Shown one piece after another: positions 45,140 to 53,098 of a stretch of 64,000 nucleotides of DNA; within the stretch, counting starts at the first letter, position 1, and every line of letters begins with the position of its first letter. Below the pieces are notes generated by a model. It ran no database searches, had not been told where the DNA came from, and saw nothing but the letters and a program-made list of their open reading frames with translations. The stretch is from Anaeromyxobacter dehalogenans 2CP-C (GTDB taxonomy: Bacteria > Myxococcota > Myxococcia > Myxococcales > Anaeromyxobacteraceae), in contig NC_007760.1 in assembly GCF_000013385.1 (NCBI RefSeq), positions 1,737,001 to 1,801,000 of the forward strand, written 5' to 3'. Position numbers and translations under genes: made by a program.

Positions 45140-46539
45140 GATACCGCGTCCTCATCGTGGACGACGAGACCGACAGCCGGGAGGCGCTGGCGGAGCTGTC
45201 CCAGCGCTGGGGCTACGACGTCCAGACGGCCAGCGACGGCACCGAGGCGCTCCGGCGCGCGATCGAGGGCCACCCCGACGTCATCCTCACCGACCTGGTG
45301 ATGCCGAACATGGACGGCCTGTGGCTGCTGCGCGCGCTGCGCGCCGAGTTGCCCGACTGCCCGGTGGTGCTGCTCACCGGCCGCGGCACCATCCAGACCG
45401 CGGTGCAGGCGATCCGCGAGGGCGCGTTCGACTTCATCGAGAAGCCGCTGGAGGTGCCGCGGCTGCGCCTGGTGCTGGAGCGGGCGCTGGAGAAGAAGGA
45501 GACGATGCGGGAGGTGCAGCTGCTGCGCCGCCGCATCGCCGCCCTCGCCCCGGGCACCGACATGATCGGCTCGGGCCCCGCCATGCAGCGGGTCTTCGAG
45601 CTGGTGAAGAAGGTGGCCCCCTCGAACGCGAGCGTGGTGATCGCGGGGGAGAGCGGCACCGGCAAGGAGGTGGTGGCGCGCGCCATCCACAACCTCTCGC
45701 CCCGCAAGGACAAGCCGTTCGTGGCGCTGAACTGCTCGGCCATCCCGGCCACGCTCATCGAGTCCGAGCTGTTCGGCTACGAGCGCGGCGCCTTCACCGG
45801 CGCCGACCAGCGGCGGCTCGGGAACTTCGAGCTGGCGCACAACGGCACGCTGTTCCTGGACGAGATCGGCGAGCTGCCGCTCGAGCTGCAGGCCAAGTTC
45901 CTGCGCGTGCTGGAGGAGCGGAAGATCCGCCGGCTGGGCGGGCGCTCCGAGGTCGAGGTGGACGTGCGGGTGATCTGCGCCACCAACCGCGACCTGAAGG
46001 AGGAGATCCGCCGCGGCCGCTTCCGCGAGGACCTCTACTTCCGGCTGCACGTCTTCAGCATCCTGCTCCCCACGCTGAAGGAGCGGCGCGAGGACGTCCC
46101 GCTGCTGGTCCACCACTTCATCGAGAAGTTCAACGCCGAGACCGGCAAGCACGTGCAGGGCGTCTCGCCCGCGGCCCTGGCGGTCCTGCAGGGCTACGCC
46201 TGGCCGGGCAACATCCGCGAGCTCCGAAACACCGTGGAGCGGGCGATGATCCTGGTGGACGGCGAGGTGATCGGCGAGGAGCAGCTCCCGCCCGACATGC
46301 AGGCCAGCCGCCCCGAGGCGGCCACGCTGCGCGTGCCGCTGGGGCTGCCCCTCGACAAGGTCGAGAAGGAGTACATCCTCGCCTCGCTCCAGCGGAACGG
46401 CGGCAACAAGGCGCGCACCGCCGAGATCCTCGGGATCAGCGAGAAGACGCTCTACAACAAGCTGAACCGCTACGCGGCGGAGGCCCGGTCGCGCGGCGAG
46501 GCGTCCGAGGGCGATCCCGCGGCGGCCGCCAAGGCGTAG
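45136..46539 (+). CDS. NtrC-family sigma-54-dependent response regulator
   Basis: A 467-residue regulator. The receiver domain (1-120) has [14 protein letters not shown], the phospho-acceptor Asp in [11 protein letters not shown] near 53 and EKPLEVPRL near 110. The AAA+ domain has Walker [16 protein letters not shown] near 172-186, the sigma-54 contact loop GAFTGA near 216-221 and [14 protein letters not shown] near 238-251. A Fis-type HTH ends the protein ([21 protein letters not shown]). It should activate sigma-54 promoters when phosphorylated. It is translationally coupled to the degenerate kinase just upstream, so control of the regulator by that protein is likely. Confidence 0.95.
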   Translation: MRYRVLIVDDETDSREALAELSQRWGYDVQTASDGTEALRRAIEGHPDVILTDLVMPNMDGLWLLRALRAELPDCPVVLLTGRGTIQTAVQAIREGAFDFIEKPLEVPRLRLVLERALEKKETMREVQLLRRRIAALAPGTDMIGSGPAMQRVFELVKKVAPSNASVVIAGESGTGKEVVARAIHNLSPRKDKPFVALNCSAIPATLIESELFGYERGAFTGADQRRLGNFELAHNGTLFLDEIGELPLELQAKFLRVLEERKIRRLGGRSEVEVDVRVICATNRDLKEEIRRGRFREDLYFRLHVFSILLPTLKERREDVPLLVHHFIEKFNAETGKHVQGVSPAALAVLQGYAWPGNIRELRNTVERAMILVDGEVIGEEQLPPDMQASRPEAATLRVPLGLPLDKVEKEYILASLQRNGGNKARTAEILGISEKTLYNKLNRYAAEARSRGEASEGDPAAAAKA

Positions 46540-46542
46540 TCC

Positions 46543-47844
46543 TCAGCCGGCGCTGGCCGAGGCGCGCGGCTCCGGCGCCGCCAGCGACACCCGCCCGCGC
46601 CCGGCCCGCTTCGCGACGTACAGCGCCGCGTCGGCCGCGCGCACCAGCGCGTCGGCGCCGTCGTCGCCGTCCTCCTCCGGCAGGCAGGCCACGCCGAACG
46701 AGGCGCCCAGCGCCACCCGCTCCCCGGACACCTCCAGCACCGTCTCGTGCAGGCGGGTGCACACGCGCTCGGCGAACACGCGCCCCTCCTCGCCGCTGGT
46801 GTGCGGCAGCAGGATCACGAACTCGTCGCCGCCGTAGCGCGCGCCGAAGTCGGTCTCGCGCAGCTCCTCGCGGATCACCGCCGCCACCGCGGCGATGGCG
46901 CGGTCGCCGGCGGCGTGGCCCAGCTCGTCGTTGATGGGCTTCAGGTTGTCCATGTCCGCCATGACGCAGGTGAGCGGCGTGCGGTAGCGGCGGGCCCGCT
47001 TCACCTCCTCCTCCACGCGGGCGCGGAACGCGCGCAGGTTCGCGAGGCCGGTGAGCGCGTCGGTCTGGGCGAGCTCCCGCAGCGCGCTCTGCGAGCGCAC
47101 CAGGCGCAGCGTCCGCTCCACCCGGGCGCGCAGCTCGCGCTCGGAGAAGGGCTTCTGCAGGTAGTCCACCGCGCCCAGGTCCAGGCTGCGCACCTTCACG
47201 GCGTCGTCGCCGCGCCCGGACACGAAGATCACCGGGATGTCGGCGGTGGCCGGGTCGTGCCGGAGGCGCTCCAGCACCTCGAAGCCGTCCAGGCGCGGCA
47301 TGGCGATGTCGAGCAGCACCACGTCCGGATGCTCGGCGCGGGCGAGGTCCAGCGCCTCCTGGCCGTCCGAGGCGGAGGCGACGTCGTACTCGGGCGCCAG
47401 CACCTGCGCCAGGACCTCCCGCGCGTCGGCCTCGTCGTCGGCCACCAGCAGGAGCGGGCGCTCGCCGCGGCGGCGCGGCGCGAGGTGGGCCGCCGTGCCC
47501 TCGGGCGAGCGGGCGCGGTCCAGCTCGTCGGCGAGCTCGAGCAGGCGCCGCGCCTGCTCGGCGCGGGCGGGGCCGCCGTCGGGATCGAGGAGGCGGGCGG
47601 CGGCCCGGAGCTCGTCCGCGGCGGTGGCCACGAGCGCGTCGCGGCGCGCCGCCGACTCGGCCAGGTGGCGCTGCGCGTCGGCGAGCTCGGCCACCGCCGC
47701 GGGGAGCGCGGTGCGGAGCACGCGCGCGATCTCGCCCGGCGCGCCGCCCCCCGCGGCCGCGAGCGCGTCCACGAGGCGCGCCAGCGCGTCGGAGGCGGCG
47801 ACGGTGGAGGGCGGGCCCTCGGGCTGTCCGTTCACGGAGCTCAT
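46543..47844 (-). CDS. Response regulator with GGDEF (diguanylate cyclase) domain
   Basis: A 433-residue protein. The N-terminal 120 residues are helical (LAESAARRDALVATAADEL), of unknown partner. The receiver domain has LLLVADDEADAREVL near 131-145, the phospho-acceptor Asp in VVLLDIAMPRLDGFE near 176 and QKPFSERELRARV near 225. The GGDEF domain has TDALTGLANLRAF near 258, MADMDNLKPINDELGHAAGD near 293-312 and ARYGGDEFVILLPHTS near 337. The active-site GGDEF is intact, so it should make c-di-GMP. It converges on the NtrC-type gene with 3 bp between, and a PilZ-bearing potential receptor occurs at 24 kb. Confidence 0.93.
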   Translation of the reverse strand: MSSVNGQPEGPPSTVAASDALARLVDALAAAGGGAPGEIARVLRTALPAAVAELADAQRHLAESAARRDALVATAADELRAAARLLDPDGGPARAEQARRLLELADELDRARSPEGTAAHLAPRRRGERPLLLVADDEADAREVLAQVLAPEYDVASASDGQEALDLARAEHPDVVLLDIAMPRLDGFEVLERLRHDPATADIPVIFVSGRGDDAVKVRSLDLGAVDYLQKPFSERELRARVERTLRLVRSQSALRELAQTDALTGLANLRAFRARVEEEVKRARRYRTPLTCVMADMDNLKPINDELGHAAGDRAIAAVAAVIREELRETDFGARYGGDEFVILLPHTSGEEGRVFAERVCTRLHETVLEVSGERVALGASFGVACLPEEDGDDGADALVRAADAALYVAKRAGRGRVSLAAPEPRASASAG

Positions 47845-48093
47845 CCGGCAACAGGGGATCCCCTTGAATCTAGGGGGGCCGGCGCCGCTCAGCAGTCGGC
47901 CTTCCGGGCAGCCTTCGGGCGCTCGCCCGCGCACCCGCCCCGCCCGAGCGCATCGGGCCCCGCCCGCCCCGGAACGTCCCCCGGCGGCCAGCCTACTGCG
48001 CGCGGCGGAGGCCGATCCATGCGCCCCCTGGAGGGGCTGCGCGGGCGTGCGCACCGCGCGCGTGGCGCGGGCCCGCGGCGCCCGGGGGAGGGC

Positions 48094-48099
48094 TATCCT
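48094..48099 (+). promoter_or_regulatory. -10 box TATCCT upstream of the glutaredoxin-like (seleno)protein gene
   Basis: GGCTATCCTG lies 20 bp before the ATG at 48120, and the sequence between carries GGAGGGAGG as a Shine-Dalgarno. No -35 hexamer is convincing. The 275-bp gap 47845-48119 otherwise shows only G+C-rich sequence. Confidence 0.35.
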
Positions 48100-48119
48100 G
48101 CGCGGAGGGAGGCGCGACG

Positions 48120-48344
48120 ATGGCGGACGCGGTCGAGATCTACGGCAAGGACGCGTGCCCCTACACGGCGGCCGCGCGCCGGGAGTACGCGGCGCGCGGG
48201 CTCGAGGTGCGGTACTTCGACGTGAAGCGGGATCGCGCCGCGATGGCCCGCTTCCTCGAGCTCTCCGGCGGCGACCGCCGGGTCCCGCTCATCGTGGAGC
48301 GGGGGCGGGTGAGCAGCGGTTTCGGAGGGAGCTGAGGCGTGTGA
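48120..48344 (+). CDS. Glutaredoxin-like small protein, probable selenoprotein of the Uxx-star type (in-frame TGA at 48333 read as Sec)
   Basis: The frame to the first TGA gives 71 residues with a glutaredoxin start: VEIYGKDACPYT places the redox Cys at 13 (CPYT instead of CPYC), and RRVPLIVERG supplies the cis-Pro segment. The product ends in the glutaredoxin-like SSGFGGS, immediately followed by TGA GGC GTG TGA. Reading the first TGA (48333-48335) as selenocysteine gives a 74-residue protein ending Sec-Gly-Val-stop. This is the C-terminal layout after which the Uxx-star glutaredoxin-like (seleno)protein family is named; Cys forms of that family end in Cys-Gly-Val. A SECIS-like hairpin follows at the right distance. 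If Sec is not inserted, the protein stops at 48335 without its second redox residue. Confidence 0.8.
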
Positions 48345-48363
48345 CGGCTCCCGGTCGGGAGCC
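48333..48363 (+). promoter_or_regulatory. Bacterial SECIS-like element (UGA plus hairpin)
   Basis: After the UGA at 48333-48335 come 17 nt to an apical GGUC tetraloop (48353-48356). The loop is closed by a perfect 7-bp stem (GGCTCCC 48346-48352 with GGGAGCC 48357-48363). Bacterial SECIS elements sit directly downstream of the UGA and present GGU-type bases to SelB in the apical loop. In E. coli fdhF the GGUC loop lies 18 nt after the UGA. The bulged U of the E. coli element is not obvious here. Confidence 0.65.
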
Positions 48364-48423
48364 CGGAGCGGTTGAACCCGTCGCCGGCGCGGGCCAGGCG
48401 GTCGAGCCGCCCGCCGGCGCGGT

Positions 48424-49149
48424 TCACCGTCCGTAGATGGCGCGTCGGCCGCCGCGGAAGCCCGGGCCGGCGAACTGCGGGGGCGGCGCCTCCAGGTGGA
48501 ACTGGAACCACTGCTCCTCGTAGAGCTTGCCGAGCTTGAGCTTCTTCCCGTTCTGCAGCGCCTGCAGCGAGGACTTCAGCTTCTCGTCCGACGCGTTCGC
48601 CGCCACCGCGCGCCCCAGCACCGCGATGGCCTGCGCGTGGTCGCCCTCCTTCTCGAGGATCCAGGCCCACGCCGACCAGAGGACGCCCTCCTTCTTGCTC
48701 GCCTTCGTCGCGTCCTGGAACACCTTCTTCATGCCGTCGAGATCGCGCTTGCGGTAGAGCGCGACCGCCAGCATCCCGCGCGCGATCCAGTTGCGCGAGA
48801 AGCTCTTCTGCAGGTGGGGCAGGGCGGCGTCGAAGTCGCGGCGGAGGTAGTGGAGGATGCCGATGTTCGAGTGCAGCTGCGAGGCGACCAGGAACTGCCA
48901 GGGCGCCAGCGCGAACCCGGACTCCAGCGTCTGGATGGCCCGGTCGAACTTCTGGGCCTGCACCTCGCGCTGCATGGCGTCGAAGATCGCCTCCAGCCGC
49001 TTCCACGTCCGGCGGGCGAGCACGAGGTAGGCGGCGGTCGCGACGACCATGCCGGGCAGGATGGCGGCGGCCCAGCCGAACTCGGTGCCGAAGCGGATCG
49101 CCGCGGCGACGGCGACGCCGAGCGCCAGGCTGATGACGAGGTTCCACAT
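48424..49149 (-). CDS. Membrane-anchored TPR protein
   Basis: A 241-residue protein with two N-terminal transmembrane helices (about 2-20 and 25-44, joined by FGTEFGW). TPR-like helices fill the rest: FDRAIQTLESGFALAPWQFL, NIGILHYLRRDFDAALPHL and ILEKEGDHAQAIAVLGRAVA. The TPR part faces the cytoplasm or periplasm depending on the hairpin. The start ATG at 49147-49149 (minus strand) opens the first helix; the same frame stays open for more than 3 kb upstream only because of base composition. Function unknown; likely a scaffold. Confidence 0.8.
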   Translation of the reverse strand: MWNLVISLALGVAVAAAIRFGTEFGWAAAILPGMVVATAAYLVLARRTWKRLEAIFDAMQREVQAQKFDRAIQTLESGFALAPWQFLVASQLHSNIGILHYLRRDFDAALPHLQKSFSRNWIARGMLAVALYRKRDLDGMKKVFQDATKASKKEGVLWSAWAWILEKEGDHAQAIAVLGRAVAANASDEKLKSSLQALQNGKKLKLGKLYEEQWFQFHLEAPPPQFAGPGFRGGRRAIYGR

Positions 49150-49249
49150 TGCGGAGATCCCTGGGGATTGGGTGCCGCTACCCGATACACGCGCGCGGCC
49201 CCCCGCCGCAAGCGAAAACGGGCCGGCGGCGGGGAGCGGCGCGACGGTT

Positions 49250-49333
49250 TGGCCCTCCCCGGACTCGAACCGGGACGGGGGGTCGCCCCGCTCGATTTTG
49301 AGTCGAGCGCGTCTACCATTCCGCCAGAGGGCC
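49250..49333 (-). tRNA. tRNA-Leu (anticodon CAA)
   Basis: The minus strand folds as an 84-nt class II tRNA. The acceptor stem GGCCCTC pairs with GAGGGCC and the discriminator is A. It has the leucine-type D-arm (GCGGAATGGTAGACGCG), anticodon stem CTCGA/TCGAG with loop CTCAAAA (anticodon CAA, reading UUG), a long variable arm, and the T-loop GGTTCGAGTCC. CCA is not encoded. A TAGCTT box (minus strand, 49352-49347) lies 14 nt upstream and resembles the -10 of the gap promoter. Confidence 0.95.
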
Positions 49334-49386
49334 GCGAACTGGGGGCAAGCTATCAGAAAACTGGAATTGGCGCATGACATGGCAGC

Positions 49387-49392
49387 TATACT
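49387..49392 (+). promoter_or_regulatory. -10 box TATACT upstream of the gene at 49459
   Basis: CAGCTATACTGG in a locally A+T-richer stretch, 66 bp before the ATG. The nearest -35-like hexamer, TTGGCG, is only 14 bp away, so the -35 is uncertain. Confidence 0.4.
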
Positions 49393-49458
49393 GGACGCAC
49401 CCCCCAGATTGAGCTCGGCGGCAAACCCGAGCAATCGATCGCCACAAGGAGAAGCAAC

Positions 49459-49821
49459 ATGGCCCGCCGTCCAGCCCAGGATTCGATCGACTCCATCGTC
49501 CGCGAGGCGATGGACGGCGTGGTTCGCCGCGCGTCGGTCGCCATCGCGCGCGCGGTGGCGGACCTCGCGGCCGCGCAGCTCTCGGAGCAGCTCGAGGTCG
49601 GCGTCGCCCGGGCCGGCCGCCGGCGTCCGCGCGCCGTGGTCGCCGCCCGCACCACGCGCCCCCGCGGCGACATCTCGCGGTGGGCGGCGGACCGCCGCGC
49701 GCGCCGCGTCCCCAACTTCGTCATCGAGCTGACCGGCTTGAAGACGAAGAAGCAGATCGTGCAGAAGTACGGCGATGGGGTGGTGTTCGAGAAGGGCAAG
49801 CCCGCGCCGAAGCCCCGGTAG
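49459..49821 (+). CDS. Small basic conserved hypothetical protein
   Basis: A 120-residue basic protein. The N-terminal half is helical (SIVREAMDGVVRRASVAIARA), the middle is Arg-rich with a RRRPRAVVAARTTRPRG linker, and the C-terminus is RRVPNFVIELTGLKTKKQI followed by VQKYGDGVVFEKG. The last segment looks like a small compact, possibly nucleic-acid-binding, module. Good Shine-Dalgarno (AAGGAG). I recall related tails in other myxobacterial small proteins but no named family. Confidence 0.72.
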   Translation: MARRPAQDSIDSIVREAMDGVVRRASVAIARAVADLAAAQLSEQLEVGVARAGRRRPRAVVAARTTRPRGDISRWAADRRARRVPNFVIELTGLKTKKQIVQKYGDGVVFEKGKPAPKPR

Positions 49822-49846
49822 CGCCGCCGCGCCTCCCCGGCGCGCG

Positions 49847-51121
49847 GTGCGCACGGCGCTCGCCATCCTCGCGGCCGCGCTCGCGGCGGCCTGCGCCCGG
49901 CCGCCGGCGGAGCGCCCGTACGTGCTGCGGCTCGCGGTGGTCGGGCGCTTCTCGCCGCTCGATCCGCTCGGGAGCGAAGGGCACGCCATGCTGGCCCACG
50001 ACCTCGTGTACCAGGGCGCGCTCGCGCCCGGGGCGGACGGCACGCCGCGGCCGGGCGTGGCGCGCGTGGTGGAGCGGCGCGGCCCCCGGAGCTGCCGCCT
50101 GCGCGTCGAGCCGACCGCGGCGTTCTCCGACGGCGCGCCGGTGACGCCGGAGGACCTGGCCCGCTCGGCGCGCGCCGCCGGGCTCGCGGCCGAGGCGGCG
50201 GCGGACGGCAGCGTGACGGTCTCGTCGGAGGGGCGGGCGGTGGAGGCGGCGCTGCTCTTCACCGCCGTGTTCCGCCCCGGCCCGAGGGGCGCGATGGGCA
50301 CCGGCCCGTACCGCATGGTGGAGCAGTCGGCGGACCGGATGGTGCTCGAGCGCGTGCGGCCGGCGCCGCGCCGCATCGCGCGCGTCGAGGTCATCGGGTT
50401 CCCCAGCGAGCGCGACGCGCTCGCGCGCCTGCTCCGGGGCGACGTGAACGCGATGATCGGGCTGGACCAGCGCTCCATGGACCTGCTGGAGGACGTCCCG
50501 GGGCTGCGGCCGATCCGGGCGCCCGGGCCGCATGCGTGGACGGTGATCCTCAACGAGCGCCGGCTGGGCGGCGCCCAGCGCCGGCGGCTGCAGGCGGCCT
50601 TGCCCGTCGCGGAGCTGGTCGCGGCGGTGTGCGGCGCGGAGGCGGCCGGCGCGCCCGCGGGCGCCGAGCGGCCGGCGCGCGCGATCCCGCCCGGCGCGCC
50701 GCTCCGGATCCTGGTGATCGGCGACGGCGTGGGCGAGCGGCGCGGCGCCCTCGCGCTGCGGCGGGCCCTCGGCCGTCGAGGGGGCGAGATCGTCCCGTTC
50801 GACGCGGGCGCGGGCGTGGAGGAGCAGATCGCCGGGGCCGACCTGGTCCTGACGCGCCAGGTGGTGTGGCCGCCCATCGCGGTGGCGCAGGTGTGGGCGG
50901 CGGGCTCGCCGTTCGCGGCGGCGGGGTACCGCGACGCCGAGCTCGAGGCCGCCATCGCGCGCGGCGACGCCGACGCCGCCGTCCGGCGCCTCCGCGAGGA
51001 CGGCCCGGCGGTGCGCCTGTGCCGGACCACGCGCGCCGGCGCGGTGGACGCGCGGATCCGCGGCGCGGCCTTCGGCTGGGGCGCGCTCGACCTGCTGCCG
51101 GACTGGGAGGTCGCGCCGTGA
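49847..51121 (+). CDS. Family 5-like extracellular solute-binding lipoprotein
   Basis: A 424-residue protein with a lipoprotein signal (LAAALAAACA, Cys near 16). The fold resembles the oligopeptide/dipeptide-binding (SBP_bac_5) family: VVGRFSPLDPLGSEGHAML then LVYQGALAPGADG near 45-57, AFSDGAPVTPEDLARSARA near 85-103 and MGTGPYRMVEQSADRMVLER near 145-164. It is shorter than transport SBPs (about 500-540), and no permease or ATPase gene is adjacent. Its stop overlaps the GTG of a membrane histidine kinase, so it probably serves as the periplasmic sensor of that kinase. Confidence 0.85.
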   Translation: MRTALAILAAALAAACARPPAERPYVLRLAVVGRFSPLDPLGSEGHAMLAHDLVYQGALAPGADGTPRPGVARVVERRGPRSCRLRVEPTAAFSDGAPVTPEDLARSARAAGLAAEAAADGSVTVSSEGRAVEAALLFTAVFRPGPRGAMGTGPYRMVEQSADRMVLERVRPAPRRIARVEVIGFPSERDALARLLRGDVNAMIGLDQRSMDLLEDVPGLRPIRAPGPHAWTVILNERRLGGAQRRRLQAALPVAELVAAVCGAEAAGAPAGAERPARAIPPGAPLRILVIGDGVGERRGALALRRALGRRGGEIVPFDAGAGVEEQIAGADLVLTRQVVWPPIAVAQVWAAGSPFAAAGYRDAELEAAIARGDADAAVRRLREDGPAVRLCRTTRAGAVDARIRGAAFGWGALDLLPDWEVAP

Positions 51122-52689
51122 CCCGCGCCAAGGTGGCGGCGCGCCTGAGCGTCATGCTGGCGCTCACCGGCGTCGCGCCCATCGTGGCGCTCGGGGCGGT
51201 CGGCATCGAGGCGATGCGCCGGCACGCCGAGTCGTCCACCATCGCGACGATGCAGGAGCTGGCCCGCCAGGCCGCCGAGCGCATCGACGCGTACCTCGCG
51301 GCGCAGGAGGAGGCGCTGCGGGTCGGCGCCGCCGCGTCCGCCGACGACGCGCACTCGGGCCAGCGGCTGGAGGAGCTGGTGCTGGAGGCCCCCGGCCTGG
51401 GCCGGGTGGTCCGCGTGGGGCCGAAGACGCCGCCGTCGGCGCTCCCGGAGCGGATCACGCCGGCGATGGCCGCGCGCGCGCGCGCCGGCGCGCCGGTGCG
51501 CTCCGCCTTCTACCTCGCGCGCGATCTCACCCCGGCCCAGGACCTGTGCGTGCCGGCGCCGAGCCAGCCGCACGTCGCGGTCTGCGCCAGCCTGGACCTG
51601 CTGGAGCTGTGGCGCTTCGTGGGGCGGGTCCACGGCGGGGGCGCGGGCACCGTGCTCGCGTTCGACGAGACCGGCCGGCTGGTCGCGTCCGGCGCGGGCG
51701 CGCTGCGCGCGGCGGTGCTCACCGGCGAGCGGGTGCCGGAGGCGGAGGTGGCGGTCCGGGTGGCGCGCGGCGAGGGCACGGCCCCGACGCACTGGGTGGG
51801 GCTGGAGGGGGAGGCGCTGCTGGGCGGCTGGGCCCGGCTGCCGCGCTCGGGCTGGGCCGTCGCGGTGGCGCGGCCCGCCGGAGACGCGGCGCGCGCCGCG
51901 CGGACGGCGCAGTGGGCGCTCGCCGCGGTGGTGCTGGCGGCCCTGGCGCTGTCGCTCGCGGTGGGGCTGGCGCAGTCGAAGCGGGTGCTCGCCGAGATCG
52001 AGCGCGAGGAGCGCTGGCGCACCGCCGGCCGCATCGCGGCGGGGGTGACCCACGACCTCGGGCACCGGGTCGCGATCCTGCAGCAGCTCGCCCGGCTCGC
52101 CGAGGACGGCCCCGAGGCCCTGCCGCGGCTGCGCGACGGGCTGCGCGCCGAGGTGGCGGCGCTGCGCGCGTTCGTGGCCGACTTCTCCGACCTCTCGCGC
52201 GACGTGCGCGCGGCGGAGCGCGTCCCGCTGGAGCTCGGCGCGTTCGCGGCGAGCCTGGTCCGCACCGCGGGGCCCCACGCCGGGCGGGAGGGCGTGACGC
52301 TCGCACTCGAGGCGGGCGCGCAGGCCTGGATCCGGGCCGACCGCCACCTGCTGGAGCGCGCGGCGCTGAACCTCGTCTGGAACGCCTGCGAGGCCTCGCC
52401 GGCGGGCGCGGAGGTGCGGCTCCGGGCGGCCGTCGAGGGGGGCCGCGGGCTCCTGTCGGTGGCGGATCGCGGCGCCGGGATGCCGCCGGAGCGGCTCGCC
52501 TCGCTGTTCGACCTCGGCTCGACCAAGCGCGGCGCCGGCCACCTCGGGCTCGGGCTCGCCAACGTGAAGCGGATCGTGGAGGGGCTGGGCGGGGCGGTGG
52601 AGGTGGCGAGCGCCGAGGGCGCGGGGACCACCTTCACGCTCTCGTTCCCGGCGATCGCGCCGCCGCCGCCGCTCGAGGAAGAGGCCTAG
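51118..52689 (+). CDS. Membrane sensor histidine kinase coupled to a solute-binding protein
   Basis: A 523-residue kinase. The first transmembrane helix lies near 12-32, followed by a periplasmic domain of about 230 residues and a second helix near 263-284. The phosphoacceptor box is RIAAGVTHDLGHRVAILQQL (His near 313), with Gly-His replacing the usual Lys-Asn-Pro. The ATPase domain has the N-box LERAALNLVWNACEASP near 412-428, DRGAGMPPERLASLF near 453 and STKRGAGHLGLGLANVKRIV near 470-489. Everything needed for catalysis is present. No response regulator is adjacent. GTG start overlapping the solute-binding protein stop. Confidence 0.9.
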   Translation: MTRAKVAARLSVMLALTGVAPIVALGAVGIEAMRRHAESSTIATMQELARQAAERIDAYLAAQEEALRVGAAASADDAHSGQRLEELVLEAPGLGRVVRVGPKTPPSALPERITPAMAARARAGAPVRSAFYLARDLTPAQDLCVPAPSQPHVAVCASLDLLELWRFVGRVHGGGAGTVLAFDETGRLVASGAGALRAAVLTGERVPEAEVAVRVARGEGTAPTHWVGLEGEALLGGWARLPRSGWAVAVARPAGDAARAARTAQWALAAVVLAALALSLAVGLAQSKRVLAEIEREERWRTAGRIAAGVTHDLGHRVAILQQLARLAEDGPEALPRLRDGLRAEVAALRAFVADFSDLSRDVRAAERVPLELGAFAASLVRTAGPHAGREGVTLALEAGAQAWIRADRHLLERAALNLVWNACEASPAGAEVRLRAAVEGGRGLLSVADRGAGMPPERLASLFDLGSTKRGAGHLGLGLANVKRIVEGLGGAVEVASAEGAGTTFTLSFPAIAPPPPLEEEA

Positions 52690-52743
52690 CCGGTCCCCTT
52701 GCGCCGCGCGTGACCAGGGGTGAACCCGGCGCCCGCGGCGCGC

Positions 52744-53058
52744 TCAGGAGCCGGCGCCGCCCTTGCCGCCGCCCGGTGCCGCGGGGGCGGCCGGGGCCGC
52801 CGGCGCAGCCTTGGCCGGGGCCGCCGGAGGTGCGGAGGCAGCGCCGCCGTCGCCGGCGGGCGCGGGCTTCGACTTCGCCGAGGCGTACAGATCGGAGTAC
52901 CAGCCGCCACCCTTGAGCTGGAACGTGGTGCGCGAGACCAGCCGGGCCAGCTTGCCGCCGCCGCACTCCGGGCAGGCGGCGGGCGCCGGATCCGACACCT
53001 TCTGCATCACCTCGGTGATGCGGCCGCAGGCCTCGCAGACGAACTCGTAGATGGGCAC
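52744..53058 (-). CDS. FmdB-type zinc-ribbon protein
   Basis: A 104-residue protein. MPIYEFVCEACGRITEVMQKVSD followed by CPECGGGKLARLVS (split as PIYEFVCEACGR at 2-13 and CPECGGG near 29-35) is the FmdB putative regulatory zinc ribbon (CxxC...CxxC). After about residue 60 it becomes an Ala/Pro/Lys/Gly tail. The family name comes from a putative regulator of methylotroph formamidase; the general function is unknown. It lies 40 bp before the RG/PG-rich gene on the same strand. Confidence 0.9.
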   Translation of the reverse strand: MPIYEFVCEACGRITEVMQKVSDPAPAACPECGGGKLARLVSRTTFQLKGGGWYSDLYASAKSKPAPAGDGGAASAPPAAPAKAAPAAPAAPAAPGGGKGGAGS

Positions 53059-53098
53059 GCGGGGATCCTAGCGGCGGCGTGCGCCGGCGGTCAAAGCG

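Noticed and set aside
49362-49385. Possible sigma-54 promoter (TTGGCGC...TGGCA) before the gene at 49459
   Set aside because: The GG and GC dinucleotides do not have the required 10-bp spacing, and the -12 element lacks the GC step. The TATACT box just downstream is a simpler explanation.
48424-52542. A 4.1-kb open frame on the minus strand running far upstream of the TPR protein start
   Set aside because: Only the last 241 codons look like protein. Upstream it runs antisense through tRNA-Leu(CAA), the gene at 49459 and the coupled binding-protein/kinase pair, and its composition is what G+C-biased codons give in the complementary frame.
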